A DNA stretch of 64,000 nucleotides from Kineococcus siccus (GTDB taxonomy: Bacteria > Actinomycetota > Actinomycetes > Actinomycetales > Kineococcaceae). Position numbers and translations under genes: made by a program. The stretch spans positions 48,466 through 112,465 of the forward strand of contig NZ_JAAALN010000001.1 in the NCBI RefSeq assembly GCF_009906795.1, read 5' to 3'. Position 1 is the first letter of the stretch. Every line of letters starts with the position of its first letter. This document shows positions 34,425 through 42,033 of this stretch, one piece after another. Below the pieces are notes generated by a model. It was not told where the DNA came from, did no database searches, and saw only the letters and a program-made list of their open reading frames with translations.

Positions 34425-34805
34425 TCAGTCCACGGGTCGGGAGGCGATGACCTGCTGGACCCGGTCGGCAGCGGTGGTGGCGTTCTCGTGCTCCCAGATG
34501 CGTACCACTGCCCAACCGGCGGTGAGCAGGCGCTCGTCGGTGTCACGGTCACGGGCGACGTTGCCGTCGAGCTTGTCCTTCCACCAGTCACCGTTGTTGC
34601 GCGGGGCGCTGCCGTGGATCGGGCAGCGGTGCCAGAAACAGCCGTCGACGTAGACGGCGACTCGGCGGCGGGGGAAGAGGAGGTCGGCGCGTCGGCGCAG
34701 GCCCGGTAGGGGAGCGCGGTCGACGAAGAAGCGCAGACCCTGCCGGTGCAGCTCACGGCGCAGGGCGAGTTCGGGGGCGGTGTCACGGCGGGCCTGGGCG
34801 CGCAT
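34425..34805 (-). CDS. vsr: Very short patch repair endonuclease (Vsr)
   Basis: 126 aa from ATG 34805, the only ATG, GTG or TTG in the frame; the open frame extends upstream without a start, and relatives usually have a few more residues before MRAQARRDTAPELALRRELH. Family features: LRRRADLLFPRRRVAVYVDG (the catalytic Asp ~41 and the following beta strand), CFWHRCPIHG (C56, H59, C61, H64: zinc ligands and catalytic His), WWKDKLDGNVARDRDTDERL and VVRIWEHE. Vsr nicks next to the T of T:G mismatches left when 5-methylcytosine deaminates, which is why it travels with 5mC methyltransferases. Here it lies behind the candidate restriction enzyme and the methyltransferase, all on the minus strand. 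Confidence 0.9.
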   Translation of the reverse strand: MRAQARRDTAPELALRRELHRQGLRFFVDRAPLPGLRRRADLLFPRRRVAVYVDGCFWHRCPIHGSAPRNNGDWWKDKLDGNVARDRDTDERLLTAGWAVVRIWEHENATTAADRVQQVIASRPVD

Positions 34806-34965
34806 CCTGGCTCGGGTGACCGCGTCCTTCGGCGCTGGTGCCCCGCCCGTACGGGCCTCACGCGTACGCCCGGTACTGCTCCCCGCCCCGATCGGTGCGG
34901 ACGTGCCCGGTGTGAGCTCGGGCGGGTCGGGTGAGGACGGTGGCGGGGTGCTGGGTTCGGGCAGG

Positions 34966-35817
34966 TCAGACCTGCCCGAAGGAGGAGTCGTACAGGTGCC
35001 CGGCCCGAACGACCATGCGGTCGTAGTGGAAGTCGTCGGTGGGCGCCGGTGCGGGGGCGCCGGTGACGATGGTGACGGGGGTGCCGTCGTTGCGTAGGTC
35101 GACCACGACCACCCCGAGGGCGTCGAAGCCGTGCTGACCGGAGTGCGGGCCGGAGCGGCGGGCGATCTCGTGCATCTTCGCCACGGTGCGGACGGTGTCG
35201 TTGGGCTGGTTGTGCACGGTCACGACCGGGTCGACGGTGGTCTGCTTGCCGGGGCTGAGGAAGGTCTCGGCGAGGTTGACCATGACGAACCCGACGGCCA
35301 GGGCGTTGGCGTTGTCGCCGTGGACGGTGGCGTGGCTGGAAGTCAGCTCGTCGTACAGACGCGGCAGGGCCTTGATGTGGGCGGTCATGCAGGCCTTGGC
35401 TTCCAGCGCGACCAGGACGGTGGACCCGGACGGTCCCTGCGGGGCGGTGGGCAGGTCGGCCAGGATCGCCTGATCAGTGGCGTCCAGGTTTAAGTGGTAG
35501 CGGACCGCGAGGTCGGCCAGGTCGAAGGCCTGCAGCTGTTCGTCGTGGGCGCCGGCGGTGCGGGCCACGACCAGGTCCAGGTCCTTCTTGCGCCCGGAGG
35601 TCCAGTCGTTGATGCGGCGGTTGATGCCGAAGGCGACCTTGCCCTCGGCGACGTGGCGTTGCATGAGGGAGGAGGTCTGCAGCAGGTCGAACAGCACCGC
35701 CCAGCAGGCCACCTTGGAGTGGTGGTCGCTGCGAGAGTGGTACTGCCACCCATGCCCACGAGCGTCGGTGACGTTGGCGGCGGACAGGGTGCGGGCGATG
35801 ATCGCTGGACCCCTCAC
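34966..35817 (-). CDS. Candidate type II restriction endonuclease
   Basis: 283 aa from GTG 35817, whose GTGA overlaps the methyltransferase stop. I do not recognise a named family. A PD-(D/E)XK signature is plausible: NDWTSGRKKDLDLVVA (D79 or D81), then STVLVALEAKACMTAHIKAL, where E139-A-K141 is the E-x-K on a predicted strand. The helices around it (HSKVACWAVLFDLLQ, SLMQRHVAEGK) fit a restriction-enzyme fold. Position is the main argument: a gene coupled to a 5mC methyltransferase and followed by vsr is usually the cognate endonuclease. The recognition site cannot be read from sequence. Confidence 0.65.
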   Translation of the reverse strand: MRGPAIIARTLSAANVTDARGHGWQYHSRSDHHSKVACWAVLFDLLQTSSLMQRHVAEGKVAFGINRRINDWTSGRKKDLDLVVARTAGAHDEQLQAFDLADLAVRYHLNLDATDQAILADLPTAPQGPSGSTVLVALEAKACMTAHIKALPRLYDELTSSHATVHGDNANALAVGFVMVNLAETFLSPGKQTTVDPVVTVHNQPNDTVRTVAKMHEIARRSGPHSGQHGFDALGVVVVDLRNDGTPVTIVTGAPAPAPTDDFHYDRMVVRAGHLYDSSFGQV

Positions 35818-37214
35818 GCTGCTCGACCCTTCGAGCGGCCGACGGCCGAGGCGGTGCGACCCTGCCGTTGACGACCGACGCCCGCGGCCGGCTCCTGGGA
35901 CTCCGTGCCCGTGTGACGGTCGATGGACCCCGCGGGGTCAAGCTCTCGCGGGTCCTGACCGCGAAGATCCTCAGCTTGCAGGTCGACGGTGCCGCCTTCG
36001 ACCAGCTCCATGGAGTCCGCCGGATCGAGGGGCGAAGCCTTCGCCGCGGCGGCAAGGGTCAGGCGCTTGGGGTCACCGCCCATGCGGTCCAGATGGGCGG
36101 CGACGATGTCCAGGAAGCCGGGCTCGAAGCGCAGCTTGGCCTGGCGGGCGCGACTGAGGAACCCGGCGGTCGCCCGGGCCGAGAGCAGCTTGGTGTCGTC
36201 GAGGAAGCCGTTCAGGTGCTCGTAGGGGGCATGCAGCGGCCAGGTCGAGACCGCAGCCTTGTGCGCGACGCGGTCCGGTCCGGACCAGGCCGCCATCGGC
36301 CACGCGTCCCCGGGCTGTAGAGGGGTGTCGCTGGCGCCGTCGTAGGGCAGGCGGTTGTCCAGGCGGTGCCCGACCCAGGTGGACATGCGGACGCTGACGG
36401 CGTTGCCGACCAGCTTCCAGCGGTGCCCGGCCCGCACCCCGGGGATCCCCACGGCCGGCAGGGTCCAGTCGGGGTCGAAGCCCTGCAGTCGTTCGGCGTC
36501 GGTGATGCCGGGGGTGACCAGCTCACCGGCCAGGGTCCGCACCGCCGGGGGGCTGGCGATCCCCAGGGAGGAGCCGCCCTTCAGCGTCGGGACGGCGTCC
36601 ACGGCCCAGCCCAGCCCGCGTAAACCCTCGGTCCAGTAGAAGCCGCAGGGGTGCTCGGTCGAGGCGCCCATCTCCAGCGGCCCGGCATCGTCGGCGAAGA
36701 GGACCTCGCGGGGGTCCTCGGTGCGCGAGGCGAGCATCAGCACCCGCAGGCGGCGTTGGGGCAGGCCGAAGGAGCGGGCATCGACGACGCGGTAGGCCCA
36801 GCGGTAGCCGAGGTCCTCCAAGGCGGTGGTGACGTGCCGCATCGCCGCACCCCGGCCCAGCTGCAACATGAAGGGGACGTTCTCGAGCAGCAGCCAGCGG
36901 GGGCCCTTGCGGCGTGTGACCAGGCGGAAGACCTCGTCGACCAGGCCGGAGCGGGCGCCGGTGATCCCGGCGGTGGCGCCGGCCTGGGACAGGTCCTGGC
37001 AGGGGAAGCCCGCAGCGACCAGCTCGGTGTCGGCCGGCAGCGACCGCAGCTTGGTGACATCCGACGTCAGCGGGGTGTCGGGGAAGCGGGCGCGCAGTAC
37101 GGCCTGGGCGCCGGTGTCGATCTCACACAGCAGCTCGGTCTCCCAGCCGTGCTCGTGCAGCCCCAGCTCCAGTCCGCCGATCCCAGCAAACAGCCCCGTC
37201 ATACGCCTGCTCAA
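35814..37214 (-). CDS. DNA (cytosine-5-)-methyltransferase
   Basis: 466 aa from TTG 37214 (AGGGAGG 4-5 nt upstream) or ATG 37202. Motif I is GLFAGIGGLELGL, motif IV AAGFPCQDLSQ with the catalytic Cys at ~72, motif VI LLENVPF, motif VIII GLPQRRLRVLML, and motif X KLVGNAVSVRMS near 265. It transfers a methyl group from SAM to C5 of cytosine. The family usually ends soon after motif X, but here ~180 residues follow, Ala/Asp/Arg-rich, with a very basic end, perhaps a DNA-contact extension. It makes a probable type II restriction-modification unit with the coupled downstream gene and vsr. It could also act as the protective methylase (DrmMII role) for DrmAB, 1.5 kb away. Confidence 0.9.
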   Translation of the reverse strand: MSRRMTGLFAGIGGLELGLHEHGWETELLCEIDTGAQAVLRARFPDTPLTSDVTKLRSLPADTELVAAGFPCQDLSQAGATAGITGARSGLVDEVFRLVTRRKGPRWLLLENVPFMLQLGRGAAMRHVTTALEDLGYRWAYRVVDARSFGLPQRRLRVLMLASRTEDPREVLFADDAGPLEMGASTEHPCGFYWTEGLRGLGWAVDAVPTLKGGSSLGIASPPAVRTLAGELVTPGITDAERLQGFDPDWTLPAVGIPGVRAGHRWKLVGNAVSVRMSTWVGHRLDNRLPYDGASDTPLQPGDAWPMAAWSGPDRVAHKAAVSTWPLHAPYEHLNGFLDDTKLLSARATAGFLSRARQAKLRFEPGFLDIVAAHLDRMGGDPKRLTLAAAAKASPLDPADSMELVEGGTVDLQAEDLRGQDPRELDPAGSIDRHTGTESQEPAAGVGRQRQGRTASAVGRSKGRAA

Positions 37215-37637
37215 GTGGCCTCCCTTGTCCAGGGCTCCAACTTAGACGGACGCAGGGTGGAGCGAGGCAGCGACCGGCCGAGCCAGCTTTGCCTGGGCAA
37301 GCGCGCGGTGGATCGATCGTGCCGTTGGAGCATCGTTCCTTAGCGACCCCCGTACCAGTCTCAGTGTCGCCCTAGCACGACGGAGACAGGGTTCGCGCCA
37401 GGTCATCCCCGACCCAGAGGTGGACAGCGACCTCCTTGATTGGCTCGGCGATCACCCAAGACCTGTAAGAGGCGCCAGTGTCATTCAACTTCACGGTCCA
37501 TCGACCTAAGTCCGCCGGTCACGCCGAAGCTGCGCGTCGTGCTCGCCGCCGACGACACCGGCGTCCTTCACTTGTGGACTACGTAGGCTGTAGCTCAACT
37601 TGCCGCGCGAGTGCGCTGCTGTCGCTAGTGTGAAGAG
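37215..37637. other. Divergent intergenic region, methyltransferase / DUF262 gene
   Basis: 423 bp without a supportable gene. On the plus strand TAGTGT (37626-37631) ends 6 nt before GTG 37638, with TTGCCG at 37600-37605 (a long 20-nt spacer), which suggests a leaderless transcript. On the minus strand CTAAGTT sits ~30 nt before the methyltransferase. Base composition drops from the GC-rich methyltransferase toward the more AT-rich DUF262 gene, so an insertion boundary may lie here. No repeat or integrase remnant was noticed. Confidence 0.4.
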
Positions 37638-39401
37638 GTGACAGTCTTCGGTGGCGGCGACCCCATCTTCGACACGCAGCCTCGAGCGATCTCTTGGTTG
37701 CTGCAGGAGATCGACAACCAGCGCCTCGCTCTACCTGACTTCCAGCGGGATTTCGTGTGGGACCCTGCGGCCACGAGGGACCTACTCGTGTCCGTTATGT
37801 CGCGGTACCCATCAGGCTCTCTTCTTACTCTGCGACAGAGCCCTACGGGGAATACCTTTTTCGCGCCCCGAGCCTTCAGTGGTGCATCTCAGTTGAATGC
37901 CGCGTCTTCACCGACTCTCGTTCTTGACGGCCAGCAGCGCCTCACGTCGCTTTATCAGGCTCATCGTGGGGTAGGCGATGCTCGGTATCTTTTGAACCTG
38001 GGTGGCCTGATAGACAACACTGAGGCACTTCATGTTGAAAACCTAGATTTCGATAAGCTCGTGAGTTTTGAGGTAATTAAGCCAGGAAGGCCGGTCCAAT
38101 CCGACGATCCGCAATGGCAATGGGAGACTTGGACTTTTCCAGTCCACCAGTACCTTAAGGCTCCTGCGTCTTTCGAGTCCTGGGTCGAACAGGCCGTCGC
38201 CCACCATGGCGGTGACGCAAGCACACAGCTTAAGCGGCGCGTGCGTCTGGCTGAAATACGTGGCGCACTGCTTTCCCCTTTGGGGGCCTACAATTTCCCT
38301 GTCGTTGAGCTGGACGAAACAACGTCGATCGTTGCTGTGTGCAAAATTTTCGAGACCCTCAACTTGGGAGGCGTGAGGCTTAGCGTCTTCGAACTCATCA
38401 CGGCCCGCGTCTGGGCTTATGGGCAAAATTTGCGAACTCTGTGGGAGAGTGCACAGCAGGATTATCCTGTCTTTGTCGATTTCCGGGTCGATCCTTACAG
38501 CATCCTTCAGGCTGTAACGCTCCGGAGTAATGGATCGGCTCAACGCTCGGAAGTGCTCAACCTGCGTGCGGAGAACATTGAAGCGCATTGGGCGACGGTT
38601 GTCTCGGGTTACGCAGAAGCTTTGGCCTTCTTGAGAGACCAGTGCGGGGCGCAGACCGAAAAGTGGTTGCCGTACTCGATGGTCCTTGTGCCCATGTCGG
38701 CCTGCTGGGATGTGATCCAAGCATTGCCCACGAAGAAGCGTGGGGCTGCGTTGGAACGCGTCAAACAATTCTTCTGGTGCACAATTTTTACGACGAACTA
38801 TGATCAAGGAGGGAATAGTCAGGCACAAGCTGACTACGCCAAGCTTCGCGACTGGCTTCCCAAGGGGTCGGGCGACGCTCCCGAGGCAGTTGCGGACTTC
38901 AGCTTTGCTGAAAGTCAGATTGCCACGGCGCGCACCAATCGTCGAGCTCTTTATCGAGGCACTATTGCAGCACTCATGCAAGAAGGATGTCTCGACTTTC
39001 ACAGCAAGCAGCAAACTACTGCTACCCAAATGGCTTCGAGCGAAATTGATTCGCATCACATCTTTCCCTTGAATTGGCTCAAGGGACACTATGACGGATC
39101 GCTGAGTCCAGAACTCATCGTTAATCGAACGTTGATCGATGCCTCGACGAACAAAAGCATTAAGGACAAAGCTCCCAGCAGCTACCTGCAGGACATGGAG
39201 GTCGGAACTCTCGGTCCTCAGCGTGACCACATACTAGAAAGTCATAAGATCAATGAAGCGGCGCGTCAAGCCATGTTCGTGGATGACTATGCAGCTTTCG
39301 TCGAAGCGCGAACTGCGGCAATCGTGGACGTCATCGAAACGGTTACTGGCAAGAGCGTCACCCGTGACCTAACTGGCCTCGCTAAAACAACAGCTTCATA
39401 A
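37638..39401 (+). CDS. DUF262 / HNH-type (GmrSD-like) defence protein
   Basis: 587 aa from GTG 37638, probably leaderless. The N-terminal DUF262 signatures are LALPDFQRDFVWDPAATRDL, RYPSGSLLTL and LVLDGQQRLTSLYQ (~95-108); this ParB-like fold hydrolyses nucleotide. Near residues 468-520 EIDSHHIFPLNWLKG, then NRTLIDASTNKSIKDKAPSS, resembles the DUF1524/HNH-like nuclease half, so both GmrS- and GmrD-like parts are in one chain. Such proteins cleave phage DNA with modified bases. Codon use is visibly different from its neighbours, with many A/T third positions (TTT, AAT, ATT), indicating recent transfer from a lower-GC donor. Confidence 0.83.
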   Translation: MTVFGGGDPIFDTQPRAISWLLQEIDNQRLALPDFQRDFVWDPAATRDLLVSVMSRYPSGSLLTLRQSPTGNTFFAPRAFSGASQLNAASSPTLVLDGQQRLTSLYQAHRGVGDARYLLNLGGLIDNTEALHVENLDFDKLVSFEVIKPGRPVQSDDPQWQWETWTFPVHQYLKAPASFESWVEQAVAHHGGDASTQLKRRVRLAEIRGALLSPLGAYNFPVVELDETTSIVAVCKIFETLNLGGVRLSVFELITARVWAYGQNLRTLWESAQQDYPVFVDFRVDPYSILQAVTLRSNGSAQRSEVLNLRAENIEAHWATVVSGYAEALAFLRDQCGAQTEKWLPYSMVLVPMSACWDVIQALPTKKRGAALERVKQFFWCTIFTTNYDQGGNSQAQADYAKLRDWLPKGSGDAPEAVADFSFAESQIATARTNRRALYRGTIAALMQEGCLDFHSKQQTTATQMASSEIDSHHIFPLNWLKGHYDGSLSPELIVNRTLIDASTNKSIKDKAPSSYLQDMEVGTLGPQRDHILESHKINEAARQAMFVDDYAAFVEARTAAIVDVIETVTGKSVTRDLTGLAKTTAS

Positions 39402-39832
39402 ATTCTGCCGACGCCGCCTTCTCGGCCGCCCCTTCGGGCCGGTAGTCGAGTATTTTCCCGCGTGATCGCCTCATGTGCACTGTCCCTCATACGCGCTGCT
39501 GGCGCGGCATGCCTTCTGCGACAGTGCTGAAGGCTGTGGCGAGTAGCGCCATCTGATGCCTTAGTGGTGCACTCGTTCGCTAGGTGGCTAATTTTTCGCT
39601 ACCGAGAACGCTCATTCGTCAACGCCCCTTAGTCTTCCCTTCGCGCAGTGAATGTCACGGATATGTCGACGAGTAAGCTGTTCCTGGCGTCAACTCCACC
39701 GAACGCTCGCCCCGCCTGGCGGCGGAGTGCAATCTTCCTCCTGTCCCTTGGTATGACTGCTTTCGCTCCGACTTCATGACCGCAAAAGCGGTTGCCTACA
39801 GAGAAGGTGTGATCGCAGGAGCTGCGTCGCAT
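39402..39832. other. AT-richer intergenic region after the DUF262 gene
   Basis: 431 bp with no gene I can support. The lower GC of the DUF262 gene continues through much of it and ends near the XPB-like helicase, so the whole 37.3-39.8 kb stretch may be one insert. A 67-codon minus-strand ORF begins directly at the helicase stop but has no ribosome site or recognisable product. Confidence 0.4.
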
Positions 39833-41611
39833 TTAAAGTTGCGTTGGCTTTGGGTTACTGATGTCCTCCACCAACCACTCGTCATCCAGGCGCTGAACGT
39901 CCTCGGCCACGTCCACGACCATGTCGAAGAAGCCTTCGTGCGCGCCGTCGCTCGGGTCCTCGACGGTGCCGGCCGCGAAGAGGATGACGAAAGTGACCAC
40001 GCGACCCCCGGGCTTGCGGCGGACCACCCGCCCCAGGCGTTGGATCATCTGCCGCCGGCTGCGGCTCGCCGTCGTGACGATGCCGAGGTCGACGGTGGGC
40101 AGGTCGATCCCCTCGTCGAGGAGCTTGGGGGCGGCGAGCGCGAGGAGGCGCTGGCTCTCCAGGGCGTCAAGGTTGTCCTGCCGCTCCCGCCGGTCCATGT
40201 CGGCGTGCAGCGCGGCAGCGGCAACGCCTTGCTCTCGCAGGCGGTGGGCGACGGCTTCGGCGCTGTCCTTGGTCTGGGTGAAGACGACGGTGCCCTCGGA
40301 GGCGTCGATCAGCGGGGCCATCTCGCCGACCGCGTCGACCTTTCCCACCAGTTCCGCCAGCAGTCGGCGGCGGGCGCGCATGGCGGACTCGGCGGTCTGC
40401 GCCGCACGACCCACGACACCCCCGACTCCGGCGAGTTGCCGGAGCCGCTGGTTCAGCGAGATGCCGGACGTTCCCCCGAGCGCACCCATGCTCCGCAGCT
40501 TGCGCAGGGAGTCGCTGATCCGGGAACTGAGCGTGTCGTACTCCACGCGCTCCTCGTCGGTCATCCCGACGGGGGCGAGGACCAGCCGGAACGGGGACAC
40601 GACCTGGTCGTGCAGGGCGCGCTGGAATCCGTACTCGCAGACCGTCGCGCCGAAGAACGGGCGGATCAGCGAGTCCACCGCGTCGTCGCTGCGCTCCAGC
40701 GTCGCGGTGAGGCCCAGGCGGCGGGTGTGCCCGTCGCGCAGGGCGGTGGACCAGGTGCCGGCGCCGTAGCGGTGCACCTCGTCGGCGACGATCAGGTCGC
40801 CACTCTCCCCGCGCAGAAGGGAGCGCCGGGCCGCGCTGTTGACGACCGCGACGACTACGTCGGCGCGGGAGGCGTCGCCCTTCTCCTCGCCGCCGACCGC
40901 GGCGACCGACAGGTGCGGCAGGTGGGTCGTGAAGCGGTGCAGCCACTGGCGTTGCAGCTCCACCGACGGGACGAGGACGGTGGTGGCCATCCCGTCCACC
41001 GCGGCCCGGGCGGCGGCGGCAAGACCGAGGTGGGTCTTGCCGGAGCCCGTGACGGCCTCGACGATGCCGCGGCAGCCGTTGGCGTACCAACCGCGCATCG
41101 CCTCGTCCTGCCACGGGTGCAGCGACAGGCCCCAGGACGCCGGCACCGGAACGGCCGACAGGCGTTCGATGGGTGGTGGGGGCGCCACGGCCTGCCGCTC
41201 CAGCGAGGCGAGCAGCTCCTCCATCGCCGTCGACGGCGCCGGGTCGCCGGCGGCTCGGGCCTCCTGTTGGCGGGGTCGGCGACTCGCCGCAGGTATGGCC
41301 CCGCCACCGCCCGCCGACCAGCGGGGGCGGGTGGCGTCGTCCCTGACGAAGGAGGCGCCCTCGCCCGCGTACAGCACCTTGTTGATCTGCGTCTTGTCCG
41401 CCGCCCACGGGGTACCGACCAAGCCGAGGGCGATCTCTCGCACGGTGGACGCGGGTGCCCGGGTCACCTCGGCGAGCACGGCCTCGGCCAGGGACGTCGG
41501 CTCAGCTGCGGTGTCCGCATCGGCGCTCGCTGCGGCGGTGCCTGGCGCACGACTGTCCGACGGTGGTGCCGGGTCGATCCGCGCCGCGTCGGGCTCGTCC
41601 GCGCTGCTCAC
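39833..41611 (-). CDS. XPB/SSL2-like SF2 helicase
   Basis: 592 aa from GTG 41611, with GAGGGAG 8 nt upstream. The first ~155 residues are Ala/Pro-rich and contain a short region (VREIALGLVGTPWAADKTQI NKVLY, split here) that looks like a winged-helix element. The helicase core: LHPWQDEAMRGW (Q-motif region), VEAVTGSGKTHLGLAAAARA (motif I, ~185-205), LIVADEVHRYG (DEVH), RLGLTATLERSD (motif III), VVFTQTKDSAEAV, then RRQMIQRLGRVVRRK (motif VI). The XPB-like group includes many phage-defence helicases. It is divergent from the DUF2075 gene, and its start overlaps a possible 96-codon upstream ORF as GTGA. Confidence 0.83.
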   Translation of the reverse strand: MSSADEPDAARIDPAPPSDSRAPGTAAASADADTAAEPTSLAEAVLAEVTRAPASTVREIALGLVGTPWAADKTQINKVLYAGEGASFVRDDATRPRWSAGGGGAIPAASRRPRQQEARAAGDPAPSTAMEELLASLERQAVAPPPPIERLSAVPVPASWGLSLHPWQDEAMRGWYANGCRGIVEAVTGSGKTHLGLAAAARAAVDGMATTVLVPSVELQRQWLHRFTTHLPHLSVAAVGGEEKGDASRADVVVAVVNSAARRSLLRGESGDLIVADEVHRYGAGTWSTALRDGHTRRLGLTATLERSDDAVDSLIRPFFGATVCEYGFQRALHDQVVSPFRLVLAPVGMTDEERVEYDTLSSRISDSLRKLRSMGALGGTSGISLNQRLRQLAGVGGVVGRAAQTAESAMRARRRLLAELVGKVDAVGEMAPLIDASEGTVVFTQTKDSAEAVAHRLREQGVAAAALHADMDRRERQDNLDALESQRLLALAAPKLLDEGIDLPTVDLGIVTTASRSRRQMIQRLGRVVRRKPGGRVVTFVILFAAGTVEDPSDGAHEGFFDMVVDVAEDVQRLDDEWLVEDISNPKPTQL

Positions 41612-41898
41612 TCGTGGCTCCCTCGGGGTACGGCACACGCGACGACTGGGGCCGTCGTTCTTCGAGCCGGCGAGTCCAGCGCATGTTCGTTGGGGGCGCC
41701 GAAGCGTCGACGGTCGTATCGGGCCTCATCGCCGGGCTCGATCACCAGGCTGTCCTCCACGTGGTCTTCGTTGTCCTTTCGAGATCGCCAAATCACAAGC
41801 TGCCTCGATGGTCTCGCAGCAGCTTGTGCTTGGAAGTCGTGAGCCGCCTCGCAAAGACGACGCCACCCGCTGCCCCGTGTGCTGGCGTGTCGATCCAT
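41608..41898 (-). CDS. Possible small protein upstream of the XPB-like helicase
   Basis: A 96-codon ORF whose TGA overlaps the helicase GTG (GTGA), the coupling pattern used by real gene pairs in this window. The product (…QLVIWRSRKDNEDHVEDSLV…) matches no family I know, has no motif, and ATG 41898 has no clear ribosome site. It may be the tail of a lost gene or chance. The 422 bp between the helicase and DUF2075 genes hold nothing else I can name. Confidence 0.3.
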   Translation of the reverse strand: MDRHASTRGSGWRRLCEAAHDFQAQAAARPSRQLVIWRSRKDNEDHVEDSLVIEPGDEARYDRRRFGAPNEHALDSPARRTTAPVVACAVPRGSHE

Positions 41899-42033
41899 GC
41901 CTCGACGCGCCGGTCAGCACCTTCTCCTAGTGTTGCGCGCGCGGCCCGACAGGCTTCCGCCGCTCGGGCCTCGTCCGAGCACAGGACAAGCCCCCACCCG
42001 CACGAGAGCTTCGTGCTGCCTGGGGGATGTCCT

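Noticed and set aside
39629..39832. A 67-codon ORF directly after the XPB-like helicase stop
   Set aside because: ATG touches the stop codon but has no ribosome site, no motif and no recognisable product.
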